Assembly (NCBI RefSeq): GCF_010093595.1
Contig: NW_022985451.1
Location: 15,996 to 79,995, forward strand
Reading direction: 5' to 3'
From: Mytilinidion resinicola
Taxonomy: Eukaryota; Ascomycota; Dothideomycetes; Mytilinidiales; Mytilinidiaceae
DNA length: 64,000 bases
Under the pieces are notes generated by a model. It searched no databases, was not told the origin of the DNA, and saw only the letters and a program-made list of their open reading frames with translations. The position numbers were made by a program, and so were the translations under genes. Below are positions 10,703 to 20,865 of this stretch, in pieces (positions within the stretch are counted from its first letter, which is position 1; the number at the start of each line of letters is the position of its first letter).

Positions 10703-13220
10703 TGAACGGAGGCAGTTATTAGTACTCTGTCTTCAATGAGTAGCAAACGGGGCTGGATTTGATGCCAGAGTGTGTGAGTAGTGTAGAGTTTGAGAGGAGC
10801 GCTCAAGAGCAGGCGGAAAAGGTAGAAGCCATATATAGGTAGCCATAGCGCAAGAGACCCAGTGCAGAGATTTGAGCCGTGGCGGACAAAGGAAGAAGCG
10901 GAGTGCTACGTGTTAGTCATCGGCAACGCGTATGGTGAATTGCTTGAGACTTGCAGGCCTCTGATTGGTGCAGCTCGACCACGATGATCATTCTGCCAGG
11001 GCGAGTGACAGCAGAGCAAGCGCAATTGCGTGTGTTGGGGCACGGCTTGGCTGGTAATGAGTTTCTTTGGGTCATAAAAATGCAAAAAGCCAAGCGCTAA
11101 GCGCCAAGCTTCCGATGTTGCAGACCACGTGCCGGCGAGAAAACGCTTCGAGGCGTGACGGCCCGCGCTCATCGGCTTCGTCGGCAGGGCTCCGTGCGGG
11201 GCTGCTGTTTCTCCAAGTCATAAGAATTGCGCCAGAGTCTCTGTCTTTGTCGACTCCAACAAGGTCCCATCGTGACACCAGCGTCGCATCTCCTCGGCGC
11301 GAGTGGCCAGCAGCCTTCAAAACACCACTCGCCTCAGCGATATCCTATATACGAAGGCAAAATGCTTAGACAGCCGCCAGCCTTCGCCCGCTCTTTGCCG
11401 AGCGCCCTCGCGGCCTCGTGAGCAGTCGGTCACTGGGCTTCACTTAACCTCTGGTCGCGTCGAACTGACCGCTGGATGGCATTGCGGAGCTTCCAAGCGC
11501 TGACCGAACGGATACCCAGCATCGCGACATCTCCAGCTCAGCGTGATCACACGCAGCAGCACTGCGCCTGGGACGATGCTTTCCTATTACTTTATACAAT
11601 CCCAAATGGACCGTCCTCGACCATTCGCAGCAAAACTATTACCCCCAGAAAACTACCCCTCTCGACCGCTAATTAGCCTCGAAGACGTCACACATCGTGG
11701 TCCCCGTCTTTTCGCACATTAGCACTTACACCCCCGGATTGCGCTGCGGAGTCAGAGCCGGTGCTGGCCGTTGTTGGGGAAGTGGTGCTTTGCCATGACA
11801 TGAAGCTTACCATGATTGGTCAGTATTCTAGTATATTTCTGCTCGTTCGCACTGTCACGCCTTCTGAGGTTAATTTTCGCTATGATCGGACTAATCATGT
11901 CAAAACTGTTTGGTCCTATGCAGGGAAAAGTCATGACTACTAAACGTACGAGACTGCACCTGCATCTGCAAGCGGCTCTAGAAGCAAACGTTGCCAGCAG
12001 CAAGTAACCGCTTCTATTCCAGCTTGTTGTTACCCTCATCTGGAGACTGCGTCTACGAAGCTGCTAGTCTATCAACTATTCCCTATCATTCTACGTAGAC
12101 TTTTCGTCGCTCAAGCTCGTACAATCATCGCTTTCCGATTCGTCAGCTTTCCCGCACTTTCCCCCTTAATTGAGCTTGCTTTCAACTACTATATGGTCAC
12201 TGGCCTCTGACTTGGCAGCTTCTTTGTATGTGCGCGCGTATATATCGACCTTGTCGAGTTTAGTCCAGCTGGGGTGAAAACTGAATGCTCAATTCATATG
12301 TTTTGAAAACACGAGAACAGACGGACAATTTTTCATGGTGAAGAAGCCCGAAGTCCAATTCGTGACGAGGAACAAACCAGGTTATGGTTACGCAGTTAAG
12401 AGATTATAATCCTCCAATGTCTCATTCCCATTTGGCTTCTTGAGAATCTGAGCATGAATTATTTGCTGCAATATCGACTTTATACCACACAAGAACCGCT
12501 ATTCCGCAAAAATACCCGACTCAAATCCCTGCCAGTCCATCGAGTAATTCAAATTATAGATAAACACAAACCAGTCGCCAGTTTGATGATGAAAAGGGAA
12601 AATTTTGGTCATAACGCTTTCTACACCGGTATCCCTTGCTATAAGATGGCTGTTACAAGACATGCACAGAGCGCTCCTATGGAGTCTATCGACCTCGTAA
12701 ATCAAGCCATTTTCACTTAGAAGAACATCCCTGAAGTCTAAAGATGGTATTTTCAGACGGCCACTGTTTTGCAAGAGCGCGGGATTGAAAATAAGCAACA
12801 AGAAAAGTTGGAGCTAAGAGAATATAAGGTTTACTTCATAGTCTTAATGTGCGTCGATGTCAGGAACAATAGAAAGTTCCAAGCCTTTATTTGAAATTAA
12901 TTCTGGAATCTCAACTAAATTAAGTCTGCACTAAAAATCAAGGCAGATCTCTCCCGGGCATGTCACTTTCCATGTATTTCTGCTTGTAGAGTTCATTAAA
13001 TTCAAATAAAGAAACACCCTAACTCTAATAATAACTTAACGTTTATGCTTTTATTATCTTAACAGGCTTCAACAAGATTAGAGATCTTAAATCTAGATTA
13101 AACAGTGCTAGGTTAAGAAGTATATAATGTTTACGGCAAGTAAAGGGCTTAAAAAAAGCCTAATATTTCTATGTAAATGCTATATTTTTTATAAATAGAT
13201 ATTTAGAGTTATAAGTATAT
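10703..13220. other. Gene-poor region leading into AT-rich island
   Basis: No supported gene in about 2.5 kb. Composition falls from mixed to clearly AT-rich after about 12.3 kb. Open frames (for example 12454-12720 + and 12499-12801 -) overlap on opposite strands and have no family motifs. It may hold decayed repeats, but I cannot name an element. Confidence 0.5.
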
Positions 13221-13380
13221 AAATAGATAGATATATAGATAGATAGGTAGATAGGTAGATAGGTAGATAGATAGATAGGTAGATAGGTAGATAGGTAGAT
13301 AGGTAGATAGGTAGATAGGTAGATAGGTAGATAGGTAGATAGGTAGGTAAGTAGGTAGATAGAGGAATAGATAGATATAT
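13221..13380. repeat. Tetranucleotide microsatellite (TAGA/TAGG)n
   Basis: About 160 bp of almost uninterrupted 4-bp units of TAGA and TAGG. Open frames read through it (Leu-Pro-Ile-Tyr-type repeats on the minus strand) are artefacts of the repeat. Confidence 0.95.
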
Positions 13381-13523
13381 TAGAATAAAAATAAGCAATA
13401 TATTTCTTTAGGGCGCTGCTAATACCACACCCCCTAATTCCTACACGTACACCCCCTTTTCACTGCCCGTACACCCCTTCCCCCCTGTCGTTTCACCACC
13501 TTCTGATTGGCTCGGAGAGGTGC
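13378..13523. repeat. Truncated copy of the foldback element
   Basis: Positions 13378-13410 match the outer end of the foldback arm at 14453-14485 in the same orientation with a few, mostly transition, differences. From about 13436 to 13523 the sequence is the reverse complement of the palindrome spacer (TACACCCCCTTTTCACTG, then CCTGTCGTTTCACCACCTT, then TTGGCTCGG). The inner arm is missing. It is read as a degraded second copy of the same family. Confidence 0.7.
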
Positions 13524-13568
13524 TCCGTAGCCTCCGATTCGCTCGCTTAACTTGCTTACTAATTCCAA

Positions 13569-14111
13569 ATGCTCTCTCCAAATGCGGCCTTGATCACAAT
13601 TAATTACATCCTCTTCTTTTCCGTCCACAATATAGCAGCGCATACAGCAGCGCATATAGCAGCGCATACAGCAGCGCCTATAGCAGCGCCTATAGCAGCG
13701 CATACAGCAGCGCATATGGCAGCGCATACGGCAGCGCATACGGCAGCGCATACGGCAGCGCATACGGCAGCGCATACGGCAGCGCATACAGCAGCACATA
13801 CAGCAGCGCATACAGCAACGCATACAGCAACGCATACAGCAACACCTACGGCTACACCTACGGCTGCACCTGCAGCTAAAAAGCGCGGCCGGCCGCCTGG
13901 TGCAAAGGATAAGGTACCACGAAAAAAGGCACGAGCTCAGAGGCAAGATAGTACTCAGCCTACGCCTCAGCCTACGCCTCAGCCTCAGCCTCAGGCACAG
14001 AGGCTTAGCCGAGAGGAGCTTCTACGTGAGCTTGCGACGTATGATGAAGATATTGAGGCGGAAATTGACCGAGATATTGAGCAGGCGGAGGCGGTGATGC
14101 GAGGGGGCTAG
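13569..14111 (+). CDS. Low-complexity protein with AT-hook, repeat-associated
   Basis: An open frame of 180 aa. After about 20 residues it has an Ala-Ala-His-Thr repeat encoded by a 12-bp minisatellite, then a threonine/alanine/proline stretch, an AT-hook-like basic motif (KKRGRPPGAKDK), a basic tail, a Gln/Pro run and an acidic helix (LSREELLRELATYDEDIEAE). AT-hooks bind the minor groove of AT-rich DNA. The non-repetitive C-terminal third looks like real protein, but it sits inside a repeat island between copies of a foldback element, so it may be a transposon-derived ORF or a fragment. No homologous family is named and expression is unknown. Confidence 0.45.
   Translation: MLSPNAALITINYILFFSVHNIAAHTAAHIAAHTAAPIAAPIAAHTAAHMAAHTAAHTAAHTAAHTAAHTAAHTAAHTAAHTATHTATHTATPTATPTAAPAAKKRGRPPGAKDKVPRKKARAQRQDSTQPTPQPTPQPQPQAQRLSREELLRELATYDEDIEAEIDRDIEQAEAVMRGG
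13633..13870. repeat. 12-bp minisatellite (GCAGCGCATACA-like)
   Basis: About twenty 12-bp units with small variants (CATACA, CATACG, CCTATA), lying wholly in the 13569-14111 frame, where each unit encodes Ala-Ala-His-Thr or Ala-Ala-Pro-Ile. Unit length divisible by three keeps the frame open whatever the copy number. Confidence 0.9.
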
Positions 14112-14233
14112 GCTCGATGCAAAGGAGCCGTAATAAGGTGAGGTTTTGACAGGTTTAGCATACTTGTAGACACGTAGGCACTTCTAGAATAGAATTTCTA
14201 TTCTATACTTAGACTTAGACTTAGACTTATACT

Positions 14234-14393
14234 ACGTGAGCTCGTACGTGAGGCTACACGAATCGGTGAGGCTACACGAATCGGCGAGGCTGCACGCCGA
14301 TTCATATAGCCGTACGTGAGCTCGTACGTGAGGCTATACAAATCGGCGAGGCTGCACGAATCGGAAAGGCTGCACGCCGATTCGTATAGCCCC
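14234..14393. repeat. Two 80-bp tandem units with internal short repeats
   Basis: ACGTGAGCTCGTACGTGAGG begins both 14234 and 14314, giving an 80-bp period. Each unit contains two or three copies of an approximately 18-bp GAGGCTACACGAATCGG motif and ends in a short inverted pair able to form a hairpin (GGCT...CACGCCGATTC...TATAGCC). Confidence 0.85.
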
Positions 14394-14452
14394 GCGTATA
14401 GCATCACGTGATGTATAGGTGAATGCCCGGAGCTCCGGCGTAGTGCTCCGAG
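14394..14452. other. Junction between tandem repeats and palindrome
   Basis: Short unique-looking segment with CACGTG and GGAGCTCC palindromic hexamers/octamers. No gene is seen. Confidence 0.4.
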
Positions 14453-15239
14453 TATTAGAACAAGAATAAGCGATATATTTCTTTGTTCTATTATCTATGT
14501 ATATATATATATACAAACCTATTTATAGATCCTTTGTTCCTTTGTTCTAACAAAGAACTTTTTGTCCTAATAAAGGACTCTTTGTCCTAATAAAGGACTT
14601 GTTGTATATAAAGAGGCTTTATCTTAATAAAGAGACGTTAACTCTTTATTATAACAAAGACTACGTTCTAATAAAGAACGACTGAGGTATATTAAGACCG
14701 CTGCCTCGCTCCTTAAACTTAATCATCTTAACCAGTTTATATACTGATTAGTAATACAACACTTATTTAAACCTTCACCATTTCACCACGTGCCTTATAT
14801 ACCTTTACACCGAGCCAATTACAAGGTGGTGAAACGACAGGGGGGGGGGGGGGGGGTGTACGCGCAGTGAAAAGGGGGTGTATGTAAAGGTATATGAGGC
14901 ACGTGGTGAAATAGTGAAGGTTTAAATAAGTGTTGTATTACTAATTAGTATATAAACTGGTTAAGATAATTAAGTTTAAGGAGCGAGGCAGCGGTCTTAA
15001 TATACCTTAGTTGTTCTTTATTAGAACGTAGTCTTTGTTGTAATAAAGAGTTAACGTCTCTTTATTAAGATAAAGCCTCTTTATATACAACAAGTCCTTT
15101 ATTAGGACAAAGAGTCCTTTATTAGGACAAAAAGTTCTTTGTTAGAACAAAGGAACAAAGGATCTATAAATAGATTTGTATCTATGTATATACATAGATA
15201 ATAGAACAAAGAAATATATCGCTTATTCTTGTTCTAATA
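14453..15239. mobile_element. Foldback (palindromic) element, 357-bp arms
   Basis: Positions 14453-14809 and 14883-15239 are inverted copies of each other, differing at about a dozen sites by eye, around a 73-bp spacer. Shared features include the TATTAGAACAAGAATAAGCG outer end, repeated CCTAATAAAGGAC-type blocks, and the inner CACGTG-containing end. The spacer carries 17 consecutive G. No transposase is encoded. It is read as a foldback/MITE-type non-autonomous element. Most arm differences are transitions, many at CpA/TpA, as expected from RIP. Confidence 0.75.
14840..14856 (+). repeat. Homopolymer of 17 G in palindrome spacer
   Basis: Seventeen consecutive G, followed within about 20 nt by a further GGGGG run. 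It could form G-quadruplex structure. The truncated copy at 13436-13523 has shorter, interrupted C runs at the equivalent place. Confidence 0.9.
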
Positions 15240-16707
15240 GTCGATGCAGAGAGAGATAGAACAGAGTTGTATAGATAGATAGATAGAATTGTATTGCTTG
15301 AGTTCTTCTTTACATTGACGGCAGCGGAGTTGCATATATATACATACGTATAGCATTGTGAAACGTCCTCTAACGCTTCTGTAACGTTATCTCACTTTTC
15401 CTGTTCAAAACGTTTACTGTATCACGTTCAAACGTGCATAGTTTTAGTTGTTTTGAGAGCTTTATGCATAGGGATATAACGCTTATGCTATTATAATTCT
15501 TATAGTCTCTAATTAAGCCCTGGGAGTAGAAATTAAGTTGGCTTCTGCACTTGCCTTACTCTAAGTAATTGTTCTCTCTAGTTCTATAGAAGAGTGTGCG
15601 CAATAAGAGGGCATTAAATATATCGCAAGAATAGGACTTAGTGCCTTTATAGGCTATAACGCCATAATTTTTAGTAGTAAGCAACGTCCCTAGATGGTTA
15701 TACTCCTAGCAAGTAGTTCTGCGGATTTGGCCACCTTTGCGCGCGTAACGAAGTTCTACTAGAGCGCAAACTGGAAGAATCTGCTCTTTTCAGATCCGCG
15801 GGGCAAATTCCTTTCGGCCCATTTCACATAGAAACTCACACGTGGATGCCTCACTATAATAAATATCAAACTGGCTAGCGTCACTCGGCCCTGGAATTAA
15901 CGCTATAGGATCTAAGTCGTGTATGAATCGGATAGAACCCGTTGGTAATTAATGCCAGCTTGCCATCTCTGGGAATCCGGTAATGGTATAGCAGAAATGG
16001 CGGCACTCCAAAATCCTGCCAGCATTGACACTCGGCGTAAATCACTGATGCTCACGGGATAGTAATAGCAGCTTTCTTAGGAGGCATATACGGCTACATG
16101 GTCACGAAACAGTTCCGAAGGGCCGAACCTTACCAAACTGGTCGAAACTCGTCACGAAACACGCCGATCAAGGCAAGGTTGGTAGCTTTAGTGTGACTTC
16201 AACATACGGCAAGGGCGGCTGGAAACATGTTTCAAAGGAACAGCCTGATCAAAAAACATGACGCCTGAATGGTAGTATCACAGTGCTAGATTAGATATAT
16301 ATAATCTAGTGTCCAACTCTTAAAAGTTTCCATAGTGACCGTTACACTCTATCTATATACAATTTCCGGTTTTGTTGTGCAGCGCTATCAACTTCCTCGT
16401 AAAGTTTCCGCTTTTTCAACTTTGATCCGCACATCATTTCAGGGGATATAGCTGCCTGGCATATTCAAATGTTTCTGCTCCAGATGGCTTCTGCAATAGT
16501 CCGACCACTGCCAGGTATCAACTTGAGTAAGACACTCTGTTAGGCCTTCATCACCATGCGACTCCTAGATCATGTATTAGCCAGAGATTGCATTGTTTTC
16601 ATAGAAGTACCTTGCACTAACAGCTCTTCTATTTGCAAGACTTTAACTTTTCAATATCTACTGATTGGCCGGGGGTATAATTATCATTACTCCACCTAAC
16701 AAGTGCC
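15240..16707. other. AT-rich gene-free flank of the repeat island
   Basis: No supported gene. There is a short TAGA run near 15277 and a small palindrome (AGATTAGATATATATAATCT) near 16290. The rest looks like decayed non-coding or RIP-altered DNA without a recognisable domain. Confidence 0.5.
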
Positions 16708-18255
16708 CTACATGTTTCTTCGAGAAGTAGGAGTGGTCGTGTTGCTCGCATGCGCAAGCAAATATTTGCAGCATGTCAGCGTATACTTGCAGGCTTTCGT
16801 CCACGACTCCTCCTGTTGAAAGGTTAATTTGATGCTAGTGTCGTGTATCTTGTCTTTGTGGATCTCGTAAGGCATCCTTAATCCGTGGCCTGCATTGGCG
16901 GTTCCTTGAGTAGGAGGTTGTTCGACAAAGTCACCCAGCTGACGCAAGCATTCTAGAAACGCAATCATGGCGGCGTCGATTCGTCGGTGCAGGAAAAAGC
17001 CTAGACCCATCTCTCCAGTAGAATATAGATCGAGTTTCGTGACCTTTGGTTTGACCGGATGTGATGGGTCATTTCCAGAAGGGGATTGGGGGTATTCCAA
17101 TTTCTCAATCTGAGATGAGGACCCCCTGGGGATTATTCGATAACCCTTGAACGAAAAGCCCAGCCGTTCAGCCACAGTGGCAAGCAGCAGACAAGTCTGA
17201 CCCCAAGCGGCGTTGATTTCAGCCCACTCGACGAGCGGATTTGATAATCTCCCAAGACGTAACCCATTGATGGTGCCAAAGAATCCGTCGTGACCGATAC
17301 AAAAGGTATCGTTGTACACATTTGTCCGCTGTAGGCGCTGCAATTGCTTGGCATCATGGTCGTACCGAGTGTTGAGCCGGTCTCGCTCGTCTTGAAAAGC
17401 AGACAGAGTTCCTGCAAACGAGTTTCGTTCATGCCAGAAACTCTGCTCCATCTGATCCAACTCTCGCGCTTCTACGTCTAAAGCGGCAATTTGGTTGTCT
17501 AGCAGAGCCTTCTCTCGCTCGAGGGTTTCAAGCCTTGCAAAGCTGGATGCCTCCTGCTTCCGAGCAGCCCCTAAAGTTTCCAGACCTTGCTGCCGTTCTT
17601 CATCGGAAGGAACGTCGGTATTTGCCCGCCGCAAATACTCCACATATGCGTCTCGCTCCTTGATAGCGCCTGCAAGGCTCTTTTGCAACCCCTCAACTAA
17701 CAGGTCGGTGCATTCAACGCAGATAGGATGGTCAATGTCGGAGTGGGCAGAGAGTATTTCGTAGAGCCGGTTGGTGGTCTCGATCTCGGCGGCAAGCCTT
17801 GGAGCCGGCGAAGGTGCATTTGGATCGCGTGAGGCCTCGTCTGCTCCGTTCTCCCAAGTAGTGTTAGGCTTTTGAACGACTTGGGATTCGGTGAGCATGA
17901 CGAATGACATGGCGGGGTTATCTTTGATGCCCATCTTGCTGGGCGATACAGATGCATTCTGAGCAAAGCGGCCAGGAGGGATCGCTCGTTTGAAGGTAGG
18001 TGCTCGTGCGTCATGCACAGCGCTCTGGTAGTCTTCCCGGCGCTGCTCTGGGAATGCAAGGCGTGTTTGGCGGAGGGGGGCCGTTGCGGAGGCGTGGTGC
18101 GATACTGGAACGATGGGGTCTATCGGGGTCAGTTGAAGCATCTCGCGGGCCAGGAAAGGAGAGGGGCGACCTGTTAAGAGCTTGAAAGCTGCCGGGTTCA
18201 GCTCCTCCACCGATGCATCAAGTCGAACGGGCGTTCTGCATTTCTGACAATACAT
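16708..18255 (-). CDS. ATG6: Autophagy protein Atg6/Vps30 (Beclin-1)
   Basis: Intronless, 515 aa. Subunit of the Vps34 PI3-kinase complexes that drive autophagosome formation and endosomal sorting. The true start is the ATG at 18255, giving MYCQKCRTPVRLDASVEELN with the CxxC pair; the open frame upstream is not conserved. A disordered region (about 20-185) is followed by a zinc-like CVECTDLL site, a coiled coil (about 185-310) and the BARA domain (YNDTFCIGHDGFFGTINGLR, LGRLSNPLVEWAEINAAWGQ, YSTGEMGLGFFLHRRID, and near the end SWTKACKYTLTCCKYLLAHA). Head to head with SCM3, 283 bp between start codons. Confidence 0.93.
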   Translation of the reverse strand: MYCQKCRTPVRLDASVEELNPAAFKLLTGRPSPFLAREMLQLTPIDPIVPVSHHASATAPLRQTRLAFPEQRREDYQSAVHDARAPTFKRAIPPGRFAQNASVSPSKMGIKDNPAMSFVMLTESQVVQKPNTTWENGADEASRDPNAPSPAPRLAAEIETTNRLYEILSAHSDIDHPICVECTDLLVEGLQKSLAGAIKERDAYVEYLRRANTDVPSDEERQQGLETLGAARKQEASSFARLETLEREKALLDNQIAALDVEARELDQMEQSFWHERNSFAGTLSAFQDERDRLNTRYDHDAKQLQRLQRTNVYNDTFCIGHDGFFGTINGLRLGRLSNPLVEWAEINAAWGQTCLLLATVAERLGFSFKGYRIIPRGSSSQIEKLEYPQSPSGNDPSHPVKPKVTKLDLYSTGEMGLGFFLHRRIDAAMIAFLECLRQLGDFVEQPPTQGTANAGHGLRMPYEIHKDKIHDTSIKLTFQQEESWTKACKYTLTCCKYLLAHASNTTTPTSRRNM

Positions 18256-18538
18256 CGTAGCGGAAGGAAGTGAGCAGCGGGGAGTGCAGGCGGGAATGCT
18301 TCCTACGGCGCATACAGCATGGCTGGGAGCACAGTAAGAAGCTGTGCAGATGACCGTTGGAGTGTCGTGCAGGTAAATCAGTTGATCATCGCGGGCCAAG
18401 GGCCGAGAGGTGAATCGGCAAGCCGAGTGCATGCACGGCCCAGCACTTCATTTGGCCGCAGGCTTGGCTCCTCCGAAGGAACAAACGCGCTCCACGCTCG
18501 TGTCTTGTTCACGAGCGCGACCCCACCCCGCCACCACC

Positions 18539-20585
18539 ATGGAGCATCCGTCAAAACGGCCCCGGATCGCTATCCTGGAAGAGCCAGACTCTTCTTCCGA
18601 TCTCAATCGTGACCGCTCCCGCAACGACAATCGGCTGAAAGGCGCCTTTGAGAATATCTTTCTAAAATACACAAAGGACTTCACCAATGTCGGCGACGAG
18701 ATCGACTTGCAGACTGGCGAAATCGTTGTGAACAATGGCCACATCTCGCGGATGAGGAACGAGCAGGACGTGGGGGAGGGCGATGCTGGTGCCATCCTCA
18801 GAGCCTTCGCAGACGACATGGCCGGCACAATCAGCGACGGCGATGACATTGAGGAATCACAGAGTGGAGACATTGTAACTTCAGTAGGTTCCGATCATTC
18901 TCTTGCCTTTCGCGCCCAATGTTGCCTTGCGCAAGCTCTGACCTCAATACTAGGGACTCGATCAAGGTGATGAGATCGAAGGCGCGGCGACCTGTGACGA
19001 CGATACCAATTCAGAGGCCATACAACCTACTGCTACCGGCGAAAGCAGTGCTCACAGCCGGATGCAAGGGCCGTCGCAGGCCGGACATACAACTCCCGTG
19101 GGACGACAACCGCCTGAAGCTGCAATCGAGGCATTATCACGGGGCATTGGGATGCAGATTGCGCAATTCATTACACAATGGCAGCCTAGTCCATCTGTCG
19201 TGAATTCTCTCTGGAGTGCTCCGCCGTTACCTCAACGTACACCACGTCGGCGTGATGCGTCTCAATCGCTTTCTCGTTCTCTACTACGTCGACCCGTCTC
19301 GCCGCAAACCGGGAGCATATGGGCCGTCCCAGATCCGACTACAGGAGTGCGCTCGATCCGGCCAGTCCCTCGACGTGTGGTGACAGAGCGCCGCTTTCTT
19401 CACAGAGACAATAGATCACCTCACGTGGCCAGTCATGATGAAGACCCAGAAGACGCTAGCGACGAGGAAGATGACGAGGAAGAGGGCAAGAAGCAGAATT
19501 TCCCAACCTACCTAGACAGGTCTCGCCAATACTCTGCGAACACATCTGCTAAGATGGCTCACAAAGGTCGGAAGTCTCGCTATCAGTTTTCCGATGAGGA
19601 TAATGTTCTACTACTCGAGCTCAAGGAAGACCACCAATTCCCATGGGCGACAATTTGCTCATACTGGCCAGACCGGCCACCATGGATCGTCCAACACCAC
19701 TATCACAAACACCTGAAGAATCAGAGCCCAGGCTCGGCAGAGTCAATCAGCAGGCCACCCGATCAAGTCGAAGACAAGTTGGCCGAGCCCGCAATTAGCA
19801 AAGAAAGATCCATCTCGAGAGCTTCAGAGACCTCTCAAGTTTCAACACCCGGGATAAGTAGGGATTTCAGCGTCCCTAGTTCTCCGCTTCAAATCCGCCA
19901 GCGCCCGTTCCGAATGTCACAATCGCAACGCCCTGTAGCTTCCCCACGGGATACCACAGTCGATTGTATTTCTCCCGAATTGGAGGACTGGAATATAGGT
20001 GCATCAGCAGATCAAGACACTGCGGACATATTGTCTGAGCAACTGGAATCATCGAATGAGAACGAGTCGCCAGAAATTCCGGACTCGCAGGAGTCGATAA
20101 AATCGCGTTCTTCTCCTAAGATCTTGCCTCACGTTGAGTCCGTGATTATTCGAAGGACTCCCTCTGCTAGTAAGAAGGTTGTGGGACCTAGCGACAGGAA
20201 GTCGATAAGCGGAAGGCTTTCAGGGCTTTCATCTGGCATATCCAACGCTAGAACCTCGCTAGGAGGATTCAATCCGCGGTTGATGGCAGCGACGCCACGG
20301 GCCGCAAAAACACCAATAGTGGAACAGGAATCGGATGAGGAGCTTGATGGCTCGCCTGCTTCAAATCTCGTCAGCATCAGTAGTATTATGGCCTCACCGA
20401 AGACGTCTAGCCATCGAAAACATTCGAGTGGTCGCTCTGGATCGAAACCAAAATACCGAAGAGTCTCGGATGTGCGAGTTCCGTCCAAGCCTCAGCATAC
20501 ACCGAGTCGAAGTTCCGGACTTAAACGCACTATCGACATGTACGAGGACGAGGACGATTCTCTTGACGAGTTGACACTGGTGTAG
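18539..20585 (+). CDS. SCM3: Scm3/HJURP-type CENP-A chaperone with SANT/Myb-like domain
   Basis: Two exons, join(18539..18883,18954..20585), 658 aa. Residues about 32-70 hold the Scm3 signature (AFENIFLKYTKDFTNVGDEI, DLQTGEIVVNNGH), which binds the centromeric histone CENP-A/Cse4 for loading at kinetochores. Around residues 320-375 is a SANT/Myb-like block (YQFSDEDNVLLLELKED, FPWATICSYWPDRPPWIVQH, HYHKHL), matching the known fusion of fungal Scm3 proteins to DNA-binding modules. The remainder is acidic and serine-rich, probably disordered and phosphorylated. The intron is phase 0 with donor GTAGGT. The ATG at 18539 lies in a CACCATGG context. Confidence 0.85.
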
Positions 20586-20865
20586 CTGTATGATTTAATC
20601 GAGTTGATAGGCTGAGAAGGGTTAATGTGTGTAGCGGTATTCTATTATCATCGACTAAAGTGACTTAGCGACGCAATACCTAGAACATCAAAAAAGAGAA
20701 AGATATCCTTCGACCTAATCTTGATGGCCCTGGTAGTTTTGCCCGTGACCCAAACTTTTCTGACCTACGCCTAAACAAGAGTGTAAGACAATATATACAC
20801 GAAACAAAGCAAGCATTTAGAGCACCTTTCAAACCTTCAAAAATAATGCCATCCGTTTGCCCTCG

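Noticed and set aside
12454..12801. ORFs on both strands in the AT-rich region
   Set aside because: They overlap on opposite strands, and neither shows a domain or splice continuation.
13434..13946. 170-codon minus-strand ORF with Met-Arg-Cys-Cys repeats
   Set aside because: Antisense reading of the 12-bp minisatellite; the plus frame contains the AT-hook and is more protein-like.
12300..16700. AT-rich island as a centromere
   Set aside because: Only about 4.4 kb and dominated by simple and foldback repeats; nothing points to a regional centromere.
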